Shown here: positions 28,169 through 36,568 of the stretch, piece after piece
How the letters are laid out: each line of letters opens with the position of its first letter
Position numbering within the stretch: position 1 is the stretch's first letter
Assembly (NCBI GenBank): GCA_964571195.1
Contig: CAZNAD010000005.1
Span: 62,001 to 126,000 of the forward strand
Length of the DNA stretch: 64,000 nucleotides
Direction: 5' to 3'
From: PALSA-1006 sp964571195
GTDB lineage: Bacteria; Pseudomonadota; Gammaproteobacteria; Burkholderiales; Gallionellaceae
Notes under the pieces: model-generated
The model's database searches: none
The model's input: the letters and a program-made list of their open reading frames with translations, nothing else
What the model was told of the DNA's origin: nothing
Translations under genes and position numbers: made by a program

Positions 28169-28195
28169 AACCCCGCTTTTTTGGCGGGGTTTTTC
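28169..28195 (+). terminator. Rho-independent terminator after the symporter gene
   Basis: Perfect 8-bp stem AACCCCGC / GCGGGGTT with a short T-rich loop and a TTTTT run, 24 bp after the symporter stop. Confidence 0.93.
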
Positions 28196-28295
28196 ATTGT
28201 GCAGGACAGTGAATACCGCTCGATAGAGGACGGTATGAAATTTGCATGTGTAGAATGAGCTTAATGATTGAGCCAATAAACTAGGAAAGAAAGAT

Positions 28296-29534
28296 ATGGA
28301 AACTTCTGCCTCACTCGAACTTGCTAAACACACCTTGCTCATATTCGGCATCATCTTGGGTTTGGGAACATTCTCCGGCCTGATTGCACGGTTTATGAAA
28401 ATCCCTGATGTGGTGGTGTTCCTGCTGGTGGGGATGTTGATCGGCCCCGGCGTATTCGGCCTGGTCGATATCAAGGCGGATTCGACCATCAATCAGTTGA
28501 TCCTGATCTTCGGTTCCAGCTATATCCTGTTTGATGGCGGGGCTTCGATACGTCTCAAGGTGCTGAAAGAAGCATGGATTACCATTGTGGTGATTTCAAC
28601 CATCGGTGTGCTCATCACGGGAGCCATCACCGGAGTCGCGGCTTATTATTTCCTCGGTGTCCCGCTTATGGTCGCTTTGTTGCTCGGTGCCACCTTGGCC
28701 TCTACCGATCCAGCGACTTTGGTGCCGGTGTTCAAGCAGGTCAAGATCAGAGAGCGTGTCGCACAGACGGTGATGAGTGAGTCCGCATTCAACGACGCGA
28801 TGGGTGCGATCCTGACCTTCACCGTGTTGGGCGTGGCGATGGGCGCGGGTGAATTCTCTGCCGGAGATGCGCTGGCAGATTTGCTCAAACAATCGCTACT
28901 GGGCATTTTGGTCGGTGGTGTGTTGGGTTATCTGGCCGCAGTGCTGATCGCGCATGAAAAGTTCAACTTTCTTGCCGAGTTTGCCCCCGTGGTGACGTTG
29001 ATGGCGGTGATCGGCGCTTACATGGCAGCGGATGGTTTGCATGCCAGCGGATTCATGGCGGTGTTCGTGTTCGGCATCATGCTGGGCAATGTGGAGTCGC
29101 TGGGCTTCAAGCGCTCTGCCGAAGAAAGCCATCAGTTGGAAGATTTCGTGATGACCACTGCGCTCATCATGCGCATGTTCATCTTCATCCTGCTGGGTAC
29201 GCAGGTGGATTTCGGCTTGATGAACCAATACCTGTTTGCGGGTGTGGCGGTGGTGGTCGTGTTCATGCTGGTGGCGCGTCCAGTCACCGTGTTTCTGTGT
29301 GCGCTACCGGATCGCCGCGCAAAGTGGAGCTTTAAGGAGATGCTGTTCATGTGCTGGACGCGCGAGACCGGCGTGATTCCCGGCGCATTGGCAGGCATGC
29401 TGGTCGGCATGAATGCTCCGGGCGCACAGATCATCGCCTCGGTCACCTTTATCGCCATCCTGATGACCATCCTGATTCAGGCGACTACCACCAAGTGGCT
29501 GGCAAAGAAGCTGGATCTGCTGGAAGAAGAATAA
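28296..29534 (+). CDS. CPA1-type Na+(K+)/H+ antiporter
   Basis: 412 residues, about 12 membrane helices. Family motifs FLLVGMLIGPGVFG, SYILFDGGASIRL, and LASTDPATLVPVF followed by SESAFNDAMGAILT with the conserved Asn-Asp ion-binding pair. No long cytosolic tail (no TrkA-N domain) is present. It sits alone between two terminators (28169 and 29550), so it is a monocistronic unit for pH or Na+ homeostasis. Confidence 0.9.
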   Translation: METSASLELAKHTLLIFGIILGLGTFSGLIARFMKIPDVVVFLLVGMLIGPGVFGLVDIKADSTINQLILIFGSSYILFDGGASIRLKVLKEAWITIVVISTIGVLITGAITGVAAYYFLGVPLMVALLLGATLASTDPATLVPVFKQVKIRERVAQTVMSESAFNDAMGAILTFTVLGVAMGAGEFSAGDALADLLKQSLLGILVGGVLGYLAAVLIAHEKFNFLAEFAPVVTLMAVIGAYMAADGLHASGFMAVFVFGIMLGNVESLGFKRSAEESHQLEDFVMTTALIMRMFIFILLGTQVDFGLMNQYLFAGVAVVVVFMLVARPVTVFLCALPDRRAKWSFKEMLFMCWTRETGVIPGALAGMLVGMNAPGAQIIASVTFIAILMTILIQATTTKWLAKKLDLLEEE

Positions 29535-29549
29535 GCTCCAGTAGTGGCT

Positions 29550-29596
29550 AAGGCCGCAAATCCGGTTATCCGAATTGCGGCCTTTCTGCATTTTTT
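29550..29596 (+). terminator. Rho-independent terminator after the antiporter gene
   Basis: Perfect 10-bp stem AAGGCCGCAA / TTGCGGCCTT with an inner TCCGG/CCGA stem, followed by TTTCTGCATTTTTT. It may also serve the convergent cytochrome gene. Confidence 0.92.
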
Positions 29597-29649
29597 CAGG
29601 AGTGAAAGTCCCCGAGTTTGTCAGGCGGGGGCTTCCCCGCTGATCTCGT

Positions 29650-30000
29650 TTAAGGTGTATCTGCCAGTTGCAGAATGAAGCGCACCAGTTGGCGGATATC
29701 GTCCTGCTGGAGTTCGTCCATATCGTTGGGCTTCATGACGGCATGCCCCCAATTGCTTCTACCGCCAAAGGATACCTTCCTGACTAGGCCGTCTTCCAGT
29801 GAGTATTGCCGCCCCGCGTACACGAAATCCTTTGTGTTCCGGTACTGCGCGGCGATATCTCGCCACGCTGGTCCTTTTAATTTCTGCTCCATTGCATGGC
29901 AAGTCGTACAACCGTGTTTAACGGCAAGTTCGGGGAACTCTTGCGCGTGACTGCCTGCGGCAAACATCATCATTATCGATGCGATCAACAAGGTTTTCAT
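29650..30000 (-). CDS. Small periplasmic class I cytochrome c
   Basis: 116 residues. Signal peptide cleaved after about residue 19 (AAGSHAQ). One haem motif CTTCH (Cys31, Cys34, His35) and a distal Met (VMKPNDM) near residue 88, as in cytochrome c-551/552-type electron carriers. Periplasmic. It is convergent with the antiporter gene and follows the histidine kinase on the minus strand by 92 bp. Its partner enzyme is not apparent. Confidence 0.9.
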   Translation of the reverse strand: MKTLLIASIMMMFAAGSHAQEFPELAVKHGCTTCHAMEQKLKGPAWRDIAAQYRNTKDFVYAGRQYSLEDGLVRKVSFGGRSNWGHAVMKPNDMDELQQDDIRQLVRFILQLADTP

Positions 30001-30092
30001 GACGATTCTCCAATCTTGAACATAGGGCGCTCACGCCGGAAAAGTTCCGCTCCTCCTTAGAAATGAAATGTGGAGCGATGGCGCTGAGTATG

Positions 30093-31496
30093 TCAGATAT
30101 TGTACTCGGGTAGATGATTCGGAAAGCGAATGCGGATGTGTGTGCCTATGCCATCTTTACCAGCATCGAGGCTGAGCTCGGCATTGTGGCGCTTGGCGAC
30201 TTCCGCGACGATGGCGAGGCCGAGGCCGCTGCCGCTCTGCCCGGTACCGAGGATACGATAAAAACGTTCGAATACGCGCTCGCGGTATTGCGGGTCGATA
30301 CCGGGGCCATTGTCTTCCACACACAGCTCGGCACCGCGCTCTCCCTCATTCACACTGACGGTGATATGGCCACCGTTCGGGGTGTAACGGATGGCGTTGT
30401 CGATGAGATTGTTCAGCATCTCACTCAGGCTGTTCGCATCCCCGCTTATTTCTACAGGTTTAGACATTCCTTCATAGCCCAGATCGATATTTTTTTCCAA
30501 TGCCATTTGCACCCAGTTGACGGTGCATTCTTGAGCCAGATGATTGAGATTCAGCATGGAAAAATTATGCATGCTTTGCCCGCCGGGCTCATTGCGTGCC
30601 AGTGCCAATAACTGGTTGACCAGGCGGATGCCGTGTTTGGTGCTGGTGATAATGTGTTCGAGCGCGTGCTGTTTTTGCTTTGGATCGTCACTGCGCAAGG
30701 CCAATTCGGACTGGGTCTTTAATCCGGCGAAGGGGGTGCGCAGTTGGTGTGCGGCATCGGCGACGAAGCGTTGCTGGGCGGCCATCACCTGTTTCAGGCG
30801 TTCCAGCAAATCGTTCACGGCATCGATAAGCGGGCGCACTTCGGTAGGAGCTTTGTCGCCGTCAAGCAAACTCAGGTCATCACGCTTTCTGTTCAATACG
30901 TCCTTGCGCAGGCGCTCGAGCGGACTCAGGCCTTGCTTTAATCCATACCAGACCACGGCGAGGGCGATGAGGGTGAGCAGCAGCTGTGGGATGACGATGT
31001 TGGCGAGAATACCGCGAATCAGTGCCTGGCGTTGCTGCGTGGTTTCGGAGACATGCAACTGGAGGATTTTGCCATTGGATACATAGGTCAAGCTGACCAT
31101 GCGCGTCATTTGCCCTTCACGCTCACCATTGCTGAACAGAGGGCCGATCCTGCCGCGCCGGTAGGAGAGCGGGCGTAACGTATTGCCGTTTCCCGCAAGC
31201 TTTCTGCCTTCGCTATCGGTGACGGTATAAACCACTCGATCCGGCATGCCGGGGTCTGTGCCGTCTGGCAAAACAGGTATCACATCAAGGCGCTCGTGTC
31301 CGGTACCGAGTTGGAGTTGCGCTGCCACCGCATTGGCGCGTTGCAGCAAGACCATGTCGTAGGGCTGATTCGCGTAGTTTATGGTGGCGAAATAACCGAC
31401 CACCGTGCTGACGATCCACAGCAGATAAAGCGAGATCATCAGCCGCTGCATGAGGTAGCTGCGCAGGGAAATGATCTTGGGTTCCGTGGCGCTCAT
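30093..31496 (-). CDS. Sensor histidine kinase (TctE/QseC-like)
   Basis: 467 residues. A transmembrane helix spans about 15-40, a periplasmic sensor of about 130 residues follows, and the second helix spans about 165-190 (IVIPQLLLTLIALAVVWYGL). Then HAMP, a HisKA box with phospho-acceptor His (FVADAAHQLRTPFAGLK), and HATPase_c with DNAIRYTPNGG and DNGPGIDP. TctE-like sensors detect carboxylates. The adjacent OmpR-type regulator gene and divergent symporter genes suggest it controls organic-acid uptake, an inference. Confidence 0.92.
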   Translation of the reverse strand: MSATEPKIISLRSYLMQRLMISLYLLWIVSTVVGYFATINYANQPYDMVLLQRANAVAAQLQLGTGHERLDVIPVLPDGTDPGMPDRVVYTVTDSEGRKLAGNGNTLRPLSYRRGRIGPLFSNGEREGQMTRMVSLTYVSNGKILQLHVSETTQQRQALIRGILANIVIPQLLLTLIALAVVWYGLKQGLSPLERLRKDVLNRKRDDLSLLDGDKAPTEVRPLIDAVNDLLERLKQVMAAQQRFVADAAHQLRTPFAGLKTQSELALRSDDPKQKQHALEHIITSTKHGIRLVNQLLALARNEPGGQSMHNFSMLNLNHLAQECTVNWVQMALEKNIDLGYEGMSKPVEISGDANSLSEMLNNLIDNAIRYTPNGGHITVSVNEGERGAELCVEDNGPGIDPQYRERVFERFYRILGTGQSGSGLGLAIVAEVAKRHNAELSLDAGKDGIGTHIRIRFPNHLPEYNI

Positions 31497-31557
31497 TTAG
31501 CTCAGTTCTCGCTTGGAGAGATCGAGGGGGAGGGCGAACGGCAAGGTGCCATCCCGC

Positions 31558-32232
31558 TCAAGTCGGTATGTTGTTGATGACGTAACCGAGGCCACGGATG
31601 GTGCGAATGGTCACCCCGGCAGGCTCAATTTTTTTGCGCAGGCGATGGATATAGACCTCGATAGCGTTGCTGCTGGCCTCCTCGGAATAGCTGTACAAGC
31701 GCTCAAGCAATTGCTCCTTGCTCACGACCCAGCCGATGCGCAGCATCAGCGCTTCCAGCACGCTCAGTTCGCGGGTGGTGAGTTCCAGCGTATTCCCGTT
31801 GATCATCGCCCGTCGCCCGACGCTGTCGAAGGTCAATGCGCCGCAACTGAACAGCGGATTCACACCGCACTGCCCGCGCCGCAACAGGGCGCGTACGCGC
31901 GCTTCCAGTTCGGGCAGGCTAAAAGGTTTACTCATGTAGTCGTCGGCACCGAGGTCGAGGCCTTTGACGCGGTCACCTTCGGCATCACGTGCGGTGAGGA
32001 TGATGACGGGAACCTGGCGGTTCTTCTCGCGCAAGCCGCGCAATACGCTGAATCCATCCACCTTGGGTAGCCCCAGATCGAGGATGACCAGATCAAAAGG
32101 CTGTTCGCCGCTGAGGATCAACTTGGCCGCTTGCCCGTCTTTTACGCAATCTACGGCATAGCCGGATTGACGCATGGAGTGGCAAAGGCCATCGGCCAGT
32201 ACTTCATCGTCTTCGGCAATCAGGATACGCAT
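31558..32232 (-). CDS. OmpR/PhoB-family response regulator (TctD/QseB-like)
   Basis: 224 residues; receiver domain with phospho-acceptor Asp52 (LVILDLGLPK) and a C-terminal winged helix (LTTRELSVLEALMLRIGWVVSKEQLLERLY). It is followed after 61 bp by its kinase. It is divergent from the second symporter pair; TGTAAG direct repeats 11 bp apart lie just upstream of its start and are a candidate binding site. Confidence 0.93.
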   Translation of the reverse strand: MRILIAEDDEVLADGLCHSMRQSGYAVDCVKDGQAAKLILSGEQPFDLVILDLGLPKVDGFSVLRGLREKNRQVPVIILTARDAEGDRVKGLDLGADDYMSKPFSLPELEARVRALLRRGQCGVNPLFSCGALTFDSVGRRAMINGNTLELTTRELSVLEALMLRIGWVVSKEQLLERLYSYSEEASSNAIEVYIHRLRKKIEPAGVTIRTIRGLGYVINNIPT

Positions 32233-32237
32233 TAGAA

Positions 32238-32254
32238 TGTAAGTGGTGTGTAAG
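32238..32254. promoter_or_regulatory. Candidate OmpR-type operator: TGTAAG direct repeat, 11-bp period
   Basis: Two perfect TGTAAG hexamers at 32238 and 32249. The 11-bp period is typical for tandem binding of OmpR/PhoB-type regulators. It sits between the regulator gene (start 32232) and the divergent symporter pair (start 32396). Confidence 0.5.
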
Positions 32255-32395
32255 AATTCTGGGTTAGGTTGTACTTAAGGGGCAGATGTATAGTTGAGAC
32301 ATCGCACCTGTTTCGCATTGGGCTATTCTAAGGGGAAGAGGCGGATTGTCCAAGCAGTACACCAGCGGGGGTTGGGATTTTTTTCAGGGAAAGTG

Positions 32396-32656
32396 ATGCA
32401 GCTCAACGAGAAGCATAGGCAGTATTGGCAGAAGAACGTGCGCTTGACCGGAGTGTTGTTGGCAGTGTGGTTCACTGTGACCTTCGTCGTGGGCTGGTTC
32501 GCGCGCGACCTGCAATCCATTACCATCTTGGGTTCCCCGTTACCGTTCTATATGGGAGCGCAAGGGGCATTGCTGGTCTACGTCGTGTTGGTCGGATATT
32601 ACGCTTACTGCATGGAGAAACTCGATCACGAGTACGGCATGCAGGAAGGGAAGTAG
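32396..32656 (+). CDS. DUF4212 small subunit of second sodium:solute symporter
   Basis: 86 residues with two membrane helices (VLLAVWFTVTFVVGWFA and MGAQGALLVYVVLVGYYAY). ATG 32396 has CAGGGAAAG upstream; a longer frame from 32294 has no support. The stop is 2 bp from the symporter start. It is a paralogue in role of the gene at 25740 but quite divergent in sequence. Confidence 0.88.
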   Translation: MQLNEKHRQYWQKNVRLTGVLLAVWFTVTFVVGWFARDLQSITILGSPLPFYMGAQGALLVYVVLVGYYAYCMEKLDHEYGMQEGK

Positions 32657-32658
32657 CG

Positions 32659-34725
32659 ATGGCAGGGCAGATTCAATCCAGTTTCGTCTCGCAACTCAAA
32701 CGTAACTATGCGCTCTATACCGGAGGCTTCATCGGCTTTGTCGTCGTGCTGTCCATCCTTGAGCAGATGGGCGTACCGAATAAGATACTGGGATACATCT
32801 TCCTTGGGGTGACGGTGTTGCTCTACGCGGGCATCGGAATCTTCTCGCGCACTTCGGATGTGTCGGAATACTACGTGGCGGGGCGGCGTGTCCCCGCGTT
32901 CTTTAACGGTATGGCGGTTGGCGCAGACTGGATGTCCGCCGCGAGCTTTATCGGGCTGGCAGGCACCTTGTATCTGTCGGGTTACGATGGCTTGGCTTTT
33001 GTGTTGGGGTGGACGGGAGGCTTTGTGCTGGTGGCGCTGCTGCTTGCACCCTATCTGCGCAAGTTCGGCCAATACACCATCCCCGATTTCCTCGGCGCGC
33101 GTTACGGTGGCAACATCCCCCGTTCCATCGGCGTGTTTGCCGCCATCCTGTGTTCATTCACCTACGTCATCGCGCAGATATACGGAGTAGGACTCATCGT
33201 CAGCCGTTTCACCGGACTGGATTTCAGCGTCGGCGTGTTCGTCGGGCTGGGCAGTATTCTGGTGTGTTCGTTCCTGGGGGGCATGCGCGCAGTGACCTGG
33301 ACACAGGTAGCGCAGTACGTCATTCTCATCGTCGCGTATACGATCCCTGTGGTGTGGTTGTCGGTGAAGCACACCGGCAATCCCGTTCCTCAGATGTCTT
33401 ATGGTTACGTGCTGGAGCAGGTGACCGCACGTGAACAGATATTGAATGATCCTTTGACACCGGAAGGTGCGCGCGAGGCCGAAGTGCGTGCCATCGTTAA
33501 AGCCAAGCAACAGGAGACTGAAGCAAAATTGAAAGCACTCGACGCTGGCGGAGCCGTCTATCTGGCAGAAGAAAAATCCAAGATCGCCAAAACAGTCGCA
33601 GAGCTGAAAGCAAAGCGCGATGTTGACCCTGAGGCGCTCAATGCTGCGCAAAAGGCATGGCTAGAGTTTCCTGCGAATGTTGCTATTGCCCGCGCGATGT
33701 GGAAAAACTCTGTAGAGACGGACAGAAGCAAGGCTAGTCCTATTTCCGCACATGCCGAACCCTATGCCGGTACAGATGAAGAGATGCATGATAAAAAGCG
33801 CAAGAACTTCCTCGCGCTGGTGTTGTGTCTGATGGTGGGGACAGCGGCACTGCCGCACATCCTGATGCGTTTCTACACCACGCCGACAGTGAGAGAGGCG
33901 CGCAAATCAGTGTTCTGGGCGCTGTTCTTCATATCGCTGCTGTACATCACTGCTCCGGCATTGGCCGTGCTGGCAAAATACGATGTATATACTTTGCTGG
34001 TGGGCTCCAGCTTCTCCGAACTGCCAAGCTGGGTATCCGCTTGGGCATCAGTGGATAAATCGCTGATGAGTGTCACGGACATCAACAAAGACGGCATCGT
34101 GCAACTGGCCGAAGTCACCATCGGCGGGGACTTGATTGTGCTGGCGACGCCGGAAATCGCGGGCTTACCCTATGTGGTCACCGCGCTGGTGGCGGCAGGA
34201 GGGCTGGCGGCAGCGCTCTCCACCGCAGACGGTCTGATGCTCACCATCTCCAACTCGCTCTCGCACGATGTGTACTACAAGATGATCGATCCACGTGCGC
34301 CGACTGGGCGTCGCTTGTTCATCTCCAAAGCATTGTTGCTTGGGGTGGCGGTGTTTGCGGCGTACATCACCTCGCTCAAGCCGGGCGATATTCTGTTTCT
34401 GGTGGGGGCGGCGTTCTCGTTAGCGGCATCAGCATTCTTCCCCGCATTGGCTATGGGTGTGTTCTGGAAGCGTGCCAACAAGACTGGCGCGATACTCGGA
34501 ATGATTTCGGGATTGGGTACCTGTATGTACTACATGTACCAGACCTACCCGTTCTTCGGGGTAAATGCTGCGCTGTGGTGGGACATCAACCCGATCTCGG
34601 CAGGCATCTTTGGTGTACCGGTCGGGTTTGCGGGCATCATCATCGGCAGTTTGCTGACTGCGCCACCGGACAAGGAAACTCAGAATATGGTCGATTATGT
34701 ACGCTACCCGAATCTGGAAAATTGA
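32659..34725 (+). CDS. Second sodium:solute symporter, VC_2705 subfamily
   Basis: 688 residues. ATG 32659 was chosen because it follows GGAAGGGAAG and starts the conserved region; an in-frame extension to 32425 overlaps the small-subunit gene in another frame. SSS motifs: YYVAGRRVPAFFNGMAVGADWMSAASFIG (split) and GTAALPHILMRFYTTPTVREARKS. A hydrophilic helical insertion (about 255-370, Lys/Glu/Ala rich) lies mid-protein, at a different place from that of the 26061 paralogue. Probable Na+-coupled carboxylate uptake; the adjacent TctD/E-like system may regulate it. Confidence 0.9.
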   Translation: MAGQIQSSFVSQLKRNYALYTGGFIGFVVVLSILEQMGVPNKILGYIFLGVTVLLYAGIGIFSRTSDVSEYYVAGRRVPAFFNGMAVGADWMSAASFIGLAGTLYLSGYDGLAFVLGWTGGFVLVALLLAPYLRKFGQYTIPDFLGARYGGNIPRSIGVFAAILCSFTYVIAQIYGVGLIVSRFTGLDFSVGVFVGLGSILVCSFLGGMRAVTWTQVAQYVILIVAYTIPVVWLSVKHTGNPVPQMSYGYVLEQVTAREQILNDPLTPEGAREAEVRAIVKAKQQETEAKLKALDAGGAVYLAEEKSKIAKTVAELKAKRDVDPEALNAAQKAWLEFPANVAIARAMWKNSVETDRSKASPISAHAEPYAGTDEEMHDKKRKNFLALVLCLMVGTAALPHILMRFYTTPTVREARKSVFWALFFISLLYITAPALAVLAKYDVYTLLVGSSFSELPSWVSAWASVDKSLMSVTDINKDGIVQLAEVTIGGDLIVLATPEIAGLPYVVTALVAAGGLAAALSTADGLMLTISNSLSHDVYYKMIDPRAPTGRRLFISKALLLGVAVFAAYITSLKPGDILFLVGAAFSLAASAFFPALAMGVFWKRANKTGAILGMISGLGTCMYYMYQTYPFFGVNAALWWDINPISAGIFGVPVGFAGIIIGSLLTAPPDKETQNMVDYVRYPNLEN

Positions 34726-34782
34726 AGCTGCACAGAAGTTAATGGATGGGCTATTTGTGGCAATGACTCAGGATAAAGAGCT

Positions 34783-35598
34783 ATGACAACTCAGAAACGC
34801 ACCGTTATCTACGTGTCGGATGGTACCGGCATCACTGCTGAAACCTTGGGACACGGCTTGCTGGCACAGTTCGACGGCATCGAATTCAGGCCGGTGCGTT
34901 TCCCGTTCCTTGACAGCGAGGAAAAGGTCAGAGACTGTCTGGCACGCATCAATGAACTGAGCCGTCGTGAAGCGGTACGTCCTATCGTTATCATGACGCA
35001 GACCAACTCCGATTTCAGCGCCATCCTGCATCAGGCCGAAGCATTTTTCATCGACCTGTTCGATGCCTTTATCGTGCCGCTGGAGCAGGAGCTTGGCTCG
35101 CGCTACACCCGCGCCGTCGGGCGTTCACACGGCCACGCCAACCCGGAATACAACTCGCGTATCGCCGCGATGAACTTCGCGCTGGCGCATGATGACGGCG
35201 TGTCGGACGTTGATCTTAAAAATGCCGACATCATCCTCGTCGGTGTATCGCGCAGCGGCAAGACCCCCACCAGTCTGTACTTGTCCTTGCAGTTCTCCCT
35301 GAGAGCCGCCAACTATCCGCTCATCCCGGAAGACTTCGAGCGCGGTGAACTGCCATCCAGATTGCAGCCGTATCGCAGCAAACTGTTCGGACTCACCATC
35401 TCCCCGGAACAACTGCAACGCATCCGCAACGAGCGCCGCCCGAACAGCAAATATGCCTCGCTGGAAAATTGCCGTTATGAAGTCGCCGCCGCCGAAAAGA
35501 TGATGCGCCGCGAAGGCATCAAATGGTTCGACACCACAGCGAAGTCGATTGAAGAATTATCGGTGCAACTGATGCAAGAGCTCAACCTGGAGCATTGA
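34783..35598 (+). CDS. ppsR: PEP synthase regulatory protein (bifunctional kinase/pyrophosphorylase)
   Basis: 271 residues, DUF299 family. N-terminal IYVSDGTGITAETLGHGLL and a P-loop-like GVSRSGKTPTSLYLS at about 150-165, full length. It phosphorylates PEP synthase with ADP and reverses this with phosphate, switching gluconeogenic PEP formation. In betaproteobacteria ppsR often lies beside ppsA, but no ppsA is seen in this window. It is preceded by 57 bp after the symporter gene. Confidence 0.94.
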   Translation: MTTQKRTVIYVSDGTGITAETLGHGLLAQFDGIEFRPVRFPFLDSEEKVRDCLARINELSRREAVRPIVIMTQTNSDFSAILHQAEAFFIDLFDAFIVPLEQELGSRYTRAVGRSHGHANPEYNSRIAAMNFALAHDDGVSDVDLKNADIILVGVSRSGKTPTSLYLSLQFSLRAANYPLIPEDFERGELPSRLQPYRSKLFGLTISPEQLQRIRNERRPNSKYASLENCRYEVAAAEKMMRREGIKWFDTTAKSIEELSVQLMQELNLEH

Positions 35599-35703
35599 GA
35601 ACGGAAGCGGAGTACAACTGCTGAGGCATTGAGTTCGAGCAGCAATATTGCGAACCTGATCCTGTTGCTTGCGGAATCAGGGGGTAAGCCAGATTCGGTG
35701 TAG

Positions 35704-35770
35704 GGCGGAATAGCGCAGCGTATTCCGCCGGATGGTTACATACGGCGCAATGCCCGTTGGTTATTGCGCC
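35704..35770. repeat. Double-hairpin REP-like element
   Basis: Two palindromes: GGCGGAATA / TATTCCGCC (35704-35729) and GGCGCAAT / ATTGCGCC (35744-35770), in the gap between ppsR and the convergent YkgJ-like gene. This looks like an intergenic REP/BIME-type element and may act as a bidirectional terminator; a T-run (TTTTTTT) follows near 35785 on the plus strand. Confidence 0.7.
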
Positions 35771-35802
35771 TTACGCGAGTTGGTTTTTTTACCTTACGAG
35801 AG

Positions 35803-36447
35803 TTAAGCGATCTGATTTTCAAAGCGGCGACTTTCAGTCACGATGGCACTGGCGATCTTTGTCGGATTTGAATCGTTATCGAGAGTGAGAAAGACCCGGT
35901 GGATCTTGATGGCGAGCACGGCAACAGCCGTCAGTTCAGTTGGAGCACGACCACTAGGAAAGGCCGAGGCATGCTGTTGAATAAAGGTGACAGCGCTCCG
36001 TATGGCTTTGAGGCGCTGCTGACCATTCGCTGACGAGAACGTAAACTGCCAAGCTCGAACTCTTTCATTTATTCGTTCACTCCACTTACCTTCCATGGAC
36101 AGGCCAGTTGCCGCGAGGACTCGGCAATCGAATGTACGACAAGTTGATGGGCGGCTCAAATAGACCGAGCAGTTACCAGCCTTGAGCATTGGACAGCATC
36201 CCGAATCGAGATAACCCATGACCGCATGGCCTTTGGACATTCCAGGTGTACGAAGCAAAAACTGTTTTGGGATGACTGAATGGGCAGATTGATCAGATGG
36301 AAGAAGGTGAACAAATCTTCCTGCGCTGCAACAACCCCGGCAGTCCCCGCAGGGAACATCAATTCCTGTTCCACTTTTGAAAGAATCGAGAATGTTTTGG
36401 AGCCATGTTTCAAAGTCTCCTGCGTCATTTTTTATTGGTTGTGTCAT
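35803..36447 (-). CDS. YkgJ-family cysteine-cluster protein
   Basis: About 214 residues with eight or more conserved cysteines in the YkgJ/zinc- or iron-chelating pattern: VPCGDCRGCCSAGRF, then DSGCCPMLKAGNCSVYLSRPSTCRTFDC. Cytosolic and of unknown biochemical role. The start is uncertain: ATG 36447 has no clear SD, and a GTG at 36492 would add 15 residues. It stands alone between a REP-like element and a 120-bp AT-rich gap. Base composition is lower in GC than its neighbours. Confidence 0.82.
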   Translation of the reverse strand: MTQPIKNDAGDFETWLQNILDSFKSGTGIDVPCGDCRGCCSAGRFVHLLPSDQSAHSVIPKQFLLRTPGMSKGHAVMGYLDSGCCPMLKAGNCSVYLSRPSTCRTFDCRVLAATGLSMEGKWSERINERVRAWQFTFSSANGQQRLKAIRSAVTFIQQHASAFPSGRAPTELTAVAVLAIKIHRVFLTLDNDSNPTKIASAIVTESRRFENQIA

Positions 36448-36568
36448 GGTGAAGTTGTGCGTAACTTGATTGTGGTTATCAAATAGAGGCACCCCCGAGT
36501 TAATCTGCGCTATTTATATAAGATTTGCAGATGGGATTATGGGTAACCATTTTTCTACGCCGATCACG

